Source: Physcia stellaris (taxonomy: Eukaryota; Ascomycota; Lecanoromycetes; Caliciales; Physciaceae). From it: DNA of 64,000 nt. Shown piece after piece: positions 1 to 8,635 of the stretch (within the stretch, counting starts at the first letter, position 1; the number at the start of each line of letters is the position of its first letter). The position numbers and the translations under genes are program-made. The DNA lies in assembly GCA_018902385.1 (NCBI GenBank), contig JABSSW010000010.1, positions 1 to 64,000 of the forward strand, read 5' to 3'. A model generated the notes under the pieces. The model saw only the letters and a list, made by a program, of their open reading frames with translations, ran no database searches and was not told the origin of the DNA.

Positions 1-960
1 AGTCGTTTCTCGATGAATATTGCACTTATCGAATTCTGAAACCAGTTCTGAAATCTACGTAAAAAATGAAGTTAAAAAGACATATAGTTTGTCCGGATCG
101 GGTTAGCGGCTAATTTGTTACGAATTTTTCAAATTTTGTTCACTCGAAATTTCTCGAAGTCTCGAGATTTGATTGGAAGTGAAGTCGTTTCTCGATGAAT
201 ATTACACGTATCAAAAATTTGAAACCAGTTCTGAAATCTACGTAAAAAATGGAAATGAAAAGTGATGAGGTTGGGCCGAATCGGGCTAGCGGCTAATTTG
301 TTACGAATTTTTCAAATTGAAATTTTCGAAGTTCGAGATTTGATTGAAAGTGAAGTCGTTTCTCGATGAATATTACACGTATCGAAAATTTAAAACCAGT
401 TCTGAAATCTACGTAAAAATTGAAATTGAAAAGTGGTGGGGTTGGGCCGGATCGGGCTAGCGGCTAATTTGTTACGAATTTTTGAAATTTTGTTAACTCG
501 AAATTTCTCGAAGTCCCGAGATTTAATTGAAAGTGAGTCGTTTCTCGATGAATATTACACGTATCAAAAATCTGAAATCAGTTCTGAAATCTACGTAAAA
601 AATGAAATTGAAAAGTGATGAAGTTGGGCCGGATCGGGCTAGCGGCTATTTTGTTACGAATTTTTCAAACTTTTCTGACTCGAATTTTCTCGAAGTTTCG
701 AGATTTGGTTGGAAGTGGAGCCGTTTCTCAATGAAAATTAGACGTATCAAAAATCTGAAACCAGTTCTGAAATCTACGTAAAAAATGGAATTGAAAAGTG
801 ATGAAGTTGGGCCGGATCGGGCTAGCGATTAAAATTTTAATTTGTTACGAATTTTTCGTTTCTCGATGAAAATTACAAATTTTTTTGACTCGAAAATTTT
901 CGAAATTTTTGAAGATTTAATCGAATAAATCATGATAGTCGTTTTCGATAAATATTACAC
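1..960 (+). repeat. Array A: tandem 171-183 bp units
   Basis: At least five head-to-tail units are visible. Each has a GC-rich core (GGATCGGGCTAGCGGCTAAT or close) near 93, 276, 447, 629 and 812, followed by a shared AT-rich body with CGTTTCTCGATGAATATTAC. The spacings are 183, 171, 182 and 183 bp. Unlike most of the window these units keep GG, CC, AG and CT dinucleotides, so they look little mutated. The last unit (from ~820) loses the GC core and fades into ordinary AT-rich DNA. The same family recurs in the same orientation at 10270-12420, so the array pair brackets the TLH-like gene. Confidence 0.9.
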
Positions 961-1362
961 GTATCAAAAATTCTAAAATCGAAAATAGAAATGAAATTTA
1001 CGTGAAAAAACGAAATTAAAAAGTTTCGACTTACGATTGAATGAAAAATAAAATTACACGTATCGAAATTAAAACGATTTACGTGAAAAATTTACAAAGT
1101 GATAAAATTGAAATTTTTGAAATTGAAATTTTCGTCGAAAAATAATTCGAATATCGAATTTATTTGCGTACAATCGATTTGAAAATTGACGTAAAATTTG
1201 AAAATTTTATGAAAAAAAAAAAACGTTATTGAAATTGCTATTAAAATTGATATATAAATTGTAAATAAAAAAAATTAACATGTTATCACTGTATATTAAA
1301 AATAAATTAATAATTTAAATCAATATAATTCGAATTTCAAATTTACATTGTATTTCGAAAAA
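961..1362. other. Decayed edge of array A, no gene seen
   Basis: Fragments of the array body (CGATAAATATTACACGTATC, TTACGTGAAAAA) continue to ~1200 with the GC core gone. Beyond that the DNA is plain AT-rich. I see no ORF or RNA gene. Confidence 0.6.
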
Positions 1363-1725
1363 TTATTGAATTTTATGATCACAAATTCTCAAAATAATTT
1401 TCTTGTTCGTTCGAAAATTAAAAATAAATTTCTATAACAATTAGAATTTTATAATTTTTAATACAAATTATTGATCACTTACATTAAATCGTTTATATTC
1501 ACGAATTATAATTTTATTCAATCGTTTTTCATCGTTTTCGTCGTCATAAACAATATTTATCCAAAAATAATTCTCGATATTTTGTTTTGATTTAAGCAAA
1601 TAAATCAAAAGTTCGTCATTGAATATAAAAGTTGAAATTGAATCAATAAAATCAACAAAATATGTTTCGAATTCGTCGATTGTTGTAAAATAATCGTTAG
1701 AATTTTCGTGTACAAAAATCGACAT
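1363..1725 (-). CDS. Small spliced hypothetical gene (103 aa)
   Basis: The gene reads leftward from an ATG at 1725. Exon 1 is 1725-1483 (81 codons, acidic, beginning MSIFVHENSNDYF). A 51-nt intron (1482-1432) starts with GTAAGT, contains CTAAT near its 3' end and finishes in TTATAG. Exon 2 is 1431-1363 (22 codons, basic, ending DHKIQ and TAA). The intron is phase 0. Without splicing the frame would stop four codons after the donor. The donor, branch-like site and length are typical of fungal introns. The product has no family I recognise; it contains one Trp, a residue absent from the neighbouring large gene. It could be a real small gene or a surviving exon pair of an older one. Confidence 0.45.
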
Positions 1726-1849
1726 ATTTATGATGAATAATAAATATATTCGTTGTATGATGAATTGTGATTGAATAAATGATTTGAATCAACGAAAAAT
1801 TAAACGTGAAATGATGATTGTTTAAATAAACATGAAAATTAATTCATAA

Positions 1850-2700
1850 ATGAATATTTTTATTCATGCACGAATAAATTGAATAATGTTTACAATAAAA
1901 ATTTATTCATGCACGATTAAATAAATATTCATGCACGATTAAATAAATATTCATGCATGAATAAATAAATATTCATGCACGAATATAATTTAATTCATGC
2001 ACGAATATAATTTAATTCATGCACGAATATAATTTAATTCATGCACAAATAAATTGAATAATATTTACAATAGAAATTTATTCATGCACGAATAAATAAA
2101 TATTCAAACACGAATATAATTTAATTGATACACGAATAAAATTTATTTGATGCACGAATATTAATTAATTCATGCACGAATATAATTTAATTCATGCACG
2201 AATAAATTGAATAATATTTACAATAGAAATTTATTCATGCACGATTAAATAAATATTCATGCACGAATAAATAAATATTCATGCACGAATAAATTTATAT
2301 TCATGCACGAATATAATTTAATTGATATACGAATAAAATTTATATTGATGCACGAATATAATTTAAATTCATGCACGAATAAAATTTAATACATGCACGA
2401 ATATATTTTAATTCATGCACGAATAAATTGAATAATAACATTTACAATAGAAATTTATTTATGCACGATTAAATAAATATTAATGCACGAATAAATAAAT
2501 ATTCAAACACGAATATAATTTAATTGATACACGAATAAAGTTTATTTGATGCACGAATATTATTTATTCATGCACGAATATAATTTAATTCATGCACAAA
2601 TATAATTTAATTCATGCACGAATATAATTTAATTCGAACACGAATATAATTTAATTCATGCACGAATAAATTGAATAATATTTACAATAGAAATTTATTC
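1850..2700. repeat. Irregular array of ~22-bp TTCATGCACGAA units
   Basis: Dozens of units carry ATTCATGCACGAATA followed by AATAAAT or TAATTTA. They are grouped into longer blocks that each contain a spacer resembling TTGAATAATATTTACAATAG (near 1875, 2055, 2210, 2425 and 2670), so there is a loose higher-order period of about 160-245 bp. No coding function is apparent. Confidence 0.85.
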
Positions 2701-3215
2701 ATTCATGCACGATAAATAAATATTGATGCACGAATAAATAAATATTCGTGCATGAATAAATAAATATATGAATAAATAAATATTCATGCATGAATAAATA
2801 AATATTCATGCATGAATAAATAAATAAATTTAATGCATGAATAAATAAATATTCGTGCATGAATAAATAAATATTCGTGCATGAATAAATAAATATTCGT
2901 GCATGAATAAATAAATATTCGTGCATGAATAAATAAATATTCGTGCATGAATAAATAAATATTCGTGCATGAATAAATAAATATTCGTGCATGAATAAAT
3001 AAATATTCATGCACGAATAAATTTAATAATTTTAACAATACAAATTAATTTTTACACGAATCAATTTAATTCACGCACGAATAAATAAATATTCGTGCAT
3101 GAATAAATAAATATTCGTGCATGAATAAATAAATATTCGTGCATGAATAAATAAATATTCGTGCATGAATAAATAAATATTCATGCACGAATAAATTTAA
3201 TAAATTCAATAATAA
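2701..3215. repeat. Regular 22-bp tandem array, core mostly TTCGTGCATGAA
   Basis: Near-perfect head-to-tail copies of a 22-bp unit (TATTCGTGCATGAATAAATA plus two bases) are broken only near 3010-3080 by a spacer. The core TTCGTGCATGAA is the reverse complement of the core that dominates 1850-2700. Minus-strand ORFs of 84-103 codons here are periodic translations of the repeat and are not genes. Confidence 0.9.
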
Positions 3216-3289
3216 AATTTTATTTTTTTTGCAATATATAAACAACGAAATTGTCTTTGTAATTTCTTTTCAATCATTCACATTTTTCA

Positions 3290-3500
3290 CATTTTCACAC
3301 ATTTACACACGAAACATACACACGATACACATATTCGCAACAAACATACAAAATACACACACGAAACACACATACGACATACATATTCAAACGATATACA
3401 CAAAACACAAACACGAAACACACGCACGAAATATACACACGCAACATATACACAACACATATACACGTACAACGTTTACACGTATTACATACGCGAAATA
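3290..3500 (+). repeat. CA-rich simple repeat (ACACGAAACACA-like)
   Basis: The + strand is strongly C/A-biased with imperfect ACACGAA, ACATAC and ACACA words over about 200 bp. It lies just upstream of the TLH-like gene. It could be part of its upstream region, but no defined promoter element is visible. Confidence 0.7.
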
Positions 3501-3597
3501 CAATTCAAAAATAAAAAAAAAATCTTTCAACGTTAAGTTTATTTCAATTTGTTAATTTGTTTTCTGTTTGTTTTTTCAATTGTTTTTTTTTTTTTGT

Positions 3598-3742
3598 TGT
3601 TTTATTGCTTTATTGTTTTATTGTTTATTGTTTTATTGCTTTATTGTTTTATTGTTTTATTGTTTTATTGTTTTATTGTTTTATTGTTTTATTGTTTTAT
3701 TGTTTTATTGTTTTATTGTTTTATTGTTTTATTGTTTACGTT
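3598..3742 (+). repeat. (GTTTTATT)n 8-bp microsatellite
   Basis: About fifteen or more copies of an 8-bp unit follow a run of T. The repeat is open in the reading frame of the following gene and would add about 80 Leu/Phe/Tyr/Cys/Ile/Val residues with an 8-residue period. That extension is a by-product of the repeat, so the gene start is placed at 3786, just downstream. Confidence 0.85.
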
Positions 3743-3785
3743 GTTATTTCTATTTATTTCATTAAAAAAAAAAATCTTTTTGAAA

Positions 3786-6308
3786 ATGTCTTTTTACGAT
3801 ATTAACAATTCTAACGTTATTGACAACGTTCAACAAATTAACGATTTTCTTTATTACAATGAAGAATTCAAAGTTGTTTTTTGTACAAAATGTCACGTCG
3901 TTATAAACAACGAAAACAACGATAAATCGAATACTCATTTCAATTCTAACGTTCAACATCGAAATTTAACTTTCAACGAGAAAAAAACAATTATCAACGA
4001 ATTGAAAAAATATTCACTTGTTTCAACGAAAGATATTCAAATTCCGGAAAATTTCAAGCATTTTTTTCCGTTTTTATACACATATAACGACGCTTTTTCG
4101 TGTAAAAGTTGTTCGTATGTCGTACGAGACGACAAAACAATGCGTATGCATTGTAACAAAAAACATAATTTCAAAAATACGACTCATTCAACAAAATCGT
4201 TTTACGATTCGAATATTTACGCGCAAATTTTTACAACAAATCGATATCGAAAATATTTCGCTGTTTTATTCAACGACAATCAAATTAACGATACACGTCA
4301 AAATTCAACGTTACAAACAAATTTTTCAAACGACGAAACAAATCAAATCAACGAATATAATCAACAATTAAACGATATCAAAATGCAATCGATTCAACGA
4401 AACGAAACGACACAATTCAAAGAATACAATTTGTTTTTACAACAATCGTATTTTCACGAATATCTTGAAAACAAAAACATTGACGATTTAATACAATCTG
4501 TTAATACAAAATTCTTGAAACAACACGAACAATTACGTTGTTTACACGAATTAACGATTGAACTTGCAATCGAATCGAACGAATTAATTCAAAAATTCGA
4601 TATCAGATTGAAACAATTGTTACATACAGACAAAGCAAGCGATATTGCGTCACATAACAAAAAAATGAATCCGTTTCAAGAATTGCAAAATACATCGACA
4701 AATCAAGATTATTATTCGACGTTTGCAATTTTAATTTGTTATATTTACTATTCAATCGAAATTGAAAAATCGAATTATTCGCAATCGATTATTACAACGA
4801 AAATTGTTCAATCTATTCGATTAATTACGCAACTTTTGTCTCGAATCAACGAAATTGACAACAAAAAACAACAAGACGAATTTAAACAAATAATTAAAAC
4901 GTGTATTATTCGATTAACGTTTGAATTGTTGTGTCAAAAAACAGAACAAAAACGTCTCGACAAACACGCAACGTTTGACAGTATTGTTGTCACGTTTTTT
5001 ATTTGCAAATCAATAAGTTCTGTTCATAAAACGTTTATTAAAACGTCAATGATCGAAAAATTATGCAGCAAATTACTTTACATGTTTCGATATTTTTATA
5101 TGTTGTACGTCAATTATCGAAACAATCAAGCAAACGATAACGACGAAAACGATTTCAATTTGTCAACGTTTTTTCACGAAAATTTACTCGAACACGTATC
5201 AAACGATTCACGAAATTGTTTTGAAACAATACAAAATTATCGAGCTTTAACGCGAAAAATCTCGATGAACGAAACGGGAAATTCGAAAATTACAGACGTT
5301 TCTAACGATATTCTTCGATACGATAACGTTGAAATTTCAATCAACAAATTACGAATTTTTTTCAATCAATTAATCGACGATCTTGAACGAGAATTATTCG
5401 AAAATTTGTTACAAATCGATAAAAACGAACTCGAAACGTCAATTAATCTTAACGAAATTTATGACGATTTACATGAACAAAAAGATCAATTTTATTTCGT
5501 TGAACACGTCACGAAAAATCAAGATTTTTCGCATTTAAAACAATTTCTTATTCGACGTTTTTTCAAAACAACGACTGAATTTCATCGTTTTTTTCACGGC
5601 AAAAATACAACAATTAATAACAATCAAATTTCGACATATTTACAACATCGAAAAGACTTTTTAAAGTTGTTATTAATTGTTATTTATTTAACAACAGGAG
5701 CGTTTGCTCGTGGCGAAGAAATTATTAAAACAAAATTCAAAAATTCGTTACATACGGGATTACGAGAAGTTTTTTACGACGAAACATCGAAATTAATCAT
5801 GTTTAATTTACGATATCACAAAAATCAATCGAAACAACGAAAAAACAGTAAAAATATTCGATTTTGTAACGATCGCGTTTCAAAAATTATCGTTTATTAT
5901 TTACTTTTCGTTCAATCATTTTACGAATTTCTTCAAATTCGTTATTTACATTCGACAACGTTATCATCGATTCATTTATTCGAAAATAACGACAAAACAT
6001 TCACATCTGAATCAATGTCTGATTTTATTAAATTAAAATCGTTACATTATATTCAAACGCCGTTACGAATCGCGATGTTACGTCAAGTTATGACGTATAT
6101 TATTCGTGAACGAATTTTGATTTCAAATTACAATGACAACGATTCGTCGAATTCTGACAACGACGAATCAATACAATTTATACAAGCGAATCATTCTCGT
6201 AAAACGAATCAATTTCATTACGGACGCGATCAACATACGTTAATAAATACGTCAAAAAATGCACAACTCGAAGCGTTTGCAAAAAATATCAAGAATTTTT
6301 CAATTTAA
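3786..6308 (+). CDS. TLH-like protein, N-terminal part: zinc fingers and tyrosine-recombinase-like domain
   Basis: This segment encodes 840 aa. The start at 3786 (MSFYDINN) is chosen because the open frame upstream is an 8-bp microsatellite. Two Cys/His fingers open the protein: C33-x2-C36 with H51 and H58, and C106-x2-C109-x12-H122-x4-H127. This layout is found at the front of fungal telomere-linked RecQ proteins (DUF3505/ORSAR type, from family knowledge). After a long helical middle, a tyrosine-recombinase pattern is visible: R642 in ARGEE, a Lys-rich hairpin after LRYHK, R766 in AMLRQ (an HxxRH-type box with both His replaced), H803 in NHSRKT and Y812 in HYGRD. The likely role is DNA binding and strand cleavage or rejoining in the nucleus. 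The protein has no Trp, about six Gly and four Pro. A TAA at 6306 separates it from the helicase, which continues in the same frame. Recombinase assignment by motif only. Confidence 0.75.
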   Translation: MSFYDINNSNVIDNVQQINDFLYYNEEFKVVFCTKCHVVINNENNDKSNTHFNSNVQHRNLTFNEKKTIINELKKYSLVSTKDIQIPENFKHFFPFLYTYNDAFSCKSCSYVVRDDKTMRMHCNKKHNFKNTTHSTKSFYDSNIYAQIFTTNRYRKYFAVLFNDNQINDTRQNSTLQTNFSNDETNQINEYNQQLNDIKMQSIQRNETTQFKEYNLFLQQSYFHEYLENKNIDDLIQSVNTKFLKQHEQLRCLHELTIELAIESNELIQKFDIRLKQLLHTDKASDIASHNKKMNPFQELQNTSTNQDYYSTFAILICYIYYSIEIEKSNYSQSIITTKIVQSIRLITQLLSRINEIDNKKQQDEFKQIIKTCIIRLTFELLCQKTEQKRLDKHATFDSIVVTFFICKSISSVHKTFIKTSMIEKLCSKLLYMFRYFYMLYVNYRNNQANDNDENDFNLSTFFHENLLEHVSNDSRNCFETIQNYRALTRKISMNETGNSKITDVSNDILRYDNVEISINKLRIFFNQLIDDLERELFENLLQIDKNELETSINLNEIYDDLHEQKDQFYFVEHVTKNQDFSHLKQFLIRRFFKTTTEFHRFFHGKNTTINNNQISTYLQHRKDFLKLLLIVIYLTTGAFARGEEIIKTKFKNSLHTGLREVFYDETSKLIMFNLRYHKNQSKQRKNSKNIRFCNDRVSKIIVYYLLFVQSFYEFLQIRYLHSTTLSSIHLFENNDKTFTSESMSDFIKLKSLHYIQTPLRIAMLRQVMTYIIRERILISNYNDNDSSNSDNDESIQFIQANHSRKTNQFHYGRDQHTLINTSKNAQLEAFAKNIKNFSI

Positions 6309-7631
6309 AAAAATACGATTACGAAACGTTTTTTAAATTTAAACGAAAATACGATTACGAAACGTATTCGTTCGAATTCAAACGACGACGACGACAACGT
6401 TATAACAACAAACAAAAAATTAAAAACGTCAAATGAAATATCTTTCAATACGTCGTTATTAACACGAGATGTTAACGAAAACGTTCTTGATTTAAATTTA
6501 TCGTTACAACGATTTTTCAAAAATTCAAAAGCAACGTTTAAATCAAACGCACAATTCGAATCAATAAAAGCAATCGAAAATAACGTTTCGAATGTGTTTT
6601 TTCGAGCAGGAACCGGAGCAGGAAAAAGTCTGTTATTTATGTTGTCGTCATTTATTTCGAAAAAAACAATTAACTTTGTAGCGTTGCCACTTGTATCGTT
6701 AAAATTCGACATGAATCAACGATTGAAAACGTTCAATATTCACGCAGAAATATTCGAAAACAACGAACAACATTCGTCAAATTTACAATTGTTATCTTAC
6801 GAAAGTTTACTCGAAAATTCAACGTTTTACGATTATTTATCGTTACAAATTCGACAAAATAAACATATTCGACTTTTTTTCGACGAAGCACATTTGATTG
6901 TTTTGCATAAACAATTTCGATATATCATGAAACATCTGTCACAAATCAATTTGTATAAAATTCAATTGATATTTTTGTCAGCAAGTTTTACAACAGAAAT
7001 TTTACAAGAAATAATGACGCAATTTTCGATTCAAAAATACGAAATATTTCACACAACAACAACACGAAATAACATCAAATATATCGTTCGAGAACACAAA
7101 CAAAATATCGATATATTTGAAGATTTGAAAAATTGTATCAAAAATGAACTTTATGATACGTTAAAAAACGACGAAAAAATATTGATATATACAACAGAAA
7201 AACAACAATGTGAAGATTTTGCAAATAATTACAAAACGTTGTATTATCACGCGAAAATGACACAAGAAGAAAAAGAATCGACTCAAAAATCGTTTTTTCA
7301 AGACAAAAATCAACGTATTTTAATTGCTACTTCAGCATTTAACGAAGAAATCGATTATTCGTCAATAAAATACGTTTTACACGTTTCAAAACACGATTCA
7401 ATGATTATTGTTGATCAACAAATCGGACGAGTCGATCGTAATAACGAAAACGCAACATCGATTTTTTTCGTTTCTTACGATTTTCTATCACGAAAAATAG
7501 AACAAAAAATCGATCGAAAAATAACAAAAGAAAACGACGTTTTTCAAATTGATCGAAATATGTTACATGCATATTTATTAGAAAAAAATGTTTACGACGC
7601 GTTCTCGACAATTATTTCGACAATAAAAAAA
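6309..7631 (+). CDS. RecQ-like helicase segment of the same gene
   Basis: This segment is open in exactly the frame of 3786-6308, from the codon after its TAA. It has no ATG before the ATPase motif (the first possible start is GTG at 6594), so it was very probably part of one long protein. Motif I is AGTGAGKS at 6606-6629, motif II DEAH at 6882-6893, a motif III-like LSASF near 6975, ILIATSAF near 7317, and motif VI-like QQIGRVDR near 7416-7439. The linker FKSNAQFESIKAI just before motif I fits the RecQ Q-motif region. The expected activity is ATP-dependent DNA unwinding. The frame stays open to 7883, but from ~7622 the Cys-rich tail is in the -1 frame. The junction contains an A_AAA_AAA slippery run (7625-7631). 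Possible explanations are a missing A in the assembly, a real indel or -1 frameshifting. Confidence 0.75.
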
Positions 7632-8635
7632 CAGAAGAATGTTCACACAATCAAAATCTTTGTTATTTATGTGAAAAACGATACAACGAATTACAACAAC
7701 AAAAAACAAACGAAATTTCGAAAATTTCGTCGAATTTTCACGAAGAATCGAATTTTTTACGATATTACGAAAAATTTTCGAATTTTTGTTTCAATTGTTT
7801 TCGTCACAGAAAATTTGACGATATGCATTTACACGAAACGTCAAATTGTAAACATGAAAAACGTCACGATTTTCAAGTTTTAGCAAAGAATATCAAAGAC
7901 GAAATAACGAAAAACAAATTATTAACTCAAGAATTTTCTTGTTATTATTGTTTATTGCCGCAAAAATTGTGTAACAATACACGAAAAAATAACAAATGTC
8001 AATATTTAACGACGTCTTTGTACGTTTTGTTAACTATTGCGTTTTGTCATAACGAAAAATTCTTGATGAATTCGTATTTAACGAATTTTTCGAAATCGAA
8101 TTCGAAATCGACTTCTTTAACGTTTTCGAAATTTCTTTGTCAAAAATCTTCAATATTCGACACAGATTGCATACACGCTATGCATGTTATTAACGAATTT
8201 ATTCAAAATTTCGATACATTAATTTCAGAATTAATGAAAATTCACAATTCTCACAAAGAACGACGAAAACAATTGAAAAATTCAAATAACGAATCAAAAA
8301 AACAATCGAACGTTCAATTTAACGATAAATTAAATAATAAATCGATTGACATATCAAACGACGAATCAAATAACGAATCAAATGACGAATCAAACGACGA
8401 ATCAAACGACGAATCAAACGACGAATCAAACGACGAATCAAATAACGAATCAAACGACGAATCAAATAACGAATCAAACAACGAATCAAACAACGAATTA
8501 ATCGACGAATCAAACGATTTATCGCGTCAAAAATCAAACGATTCTTTGCATTTACAATTCGAATCAACGTTAAATATAAGTCAACGTGATAATGATCAAA
8601 ATTTCGTCGAATATAATACAAAAATCGAGTCATGA
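7622..8635 (+). CDS. TLH-like Cys-rich tail, copy 1, with acidic Asn/Ser repeat
   Basis: This segment continues the helicase in the -1 frame and lacks its own ATG until 7823. It starts with a Cys/His-rich module: CSHNQNLCYLCEKR, then FCFNCFRHRKF, SNCKHEKRHDF, and CYYCLLPQKLC followed by a further Cys. This CxxC...H...C...CxxCxxPxxxC spacing is the signature of the C-terminal region of fungal TLH-type helicases and is likely a zinc-binding fold. Next comes a 12-bp tandem repeat coding (S-N-D/N-E) about 14 times (8346-8519). The segment ends QNFVEYNTKIES. The following ORF overlaps it in another frame and holds a second Cys-rich module, so the three pieces probably belong to one ancestral gene. 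I see no second helicase motif. Confidence 0.6.
   Translation, partial: NKKTEECSHNQNLCYLCEKRYNELQQQKTNEISKISSNFHEESNFLRYYEKFSNFCFNCFRHRKFDDMHLHETSNCKHEKRHDFQVLAKNIKDEITKNKLLTQEFSCYYCLLPQKLCNNTRKNNKCQYLTTSLYVLLTIAFCHNEKFLMNSYLTNFSKSNSKSTSLTFSKFLCQKSSIFDTDCIHAMHVINEFIQNFDTLISELMKIHNSHKERRKQLKNSNNESKKQSNVQFNDKLNNKSIDISNDESNNESNDESNDESNDESNDESNDESNNESNDESNNESNNESNNELIDESNDLSRQKSNDSLHLQFESTLNISQRDNDQNFVEYNTKIES
8346..8519 (+). repeat. 12-bp coding minisatellite (AACGACGAATCA)
   Basis: About 14 copies of AACGACGAATCA or AATAACGAATCA keep the reading frame and encode an acidic Ser-Asn-Asp-Glu linker between two Cys-rich modules. Length changes in multiples of 12 would preserve the frame. Confidence 0.85.

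Noticed and set aside
433-618. 61-codon ORF in array A, and ORFs at 10465-10753 in array B
   Set aside because: Repeat units read as protein; not kept open in neighbouring units.
2699-3038. ORFs of 84-103 codons with the periodic peptide IYLFMHEYLFIHA
   Set aside because: Direct translation of the 22-bp array in two frames; no evidence of selection.
3549-3785. N-terminal extension of the large gene (79 residues of repeated LLFYCFIV)
   Set aside because: It is the translation of the 8-bp GTTTTATT microsatellite; the first non-repeat ATG is at 3786.
6306-6308. Reassigned TAA codon
   Set aside because: TAA ends other frames normally and the first gene uses it as its stop; one in-frame case is better explained by mutation or error.
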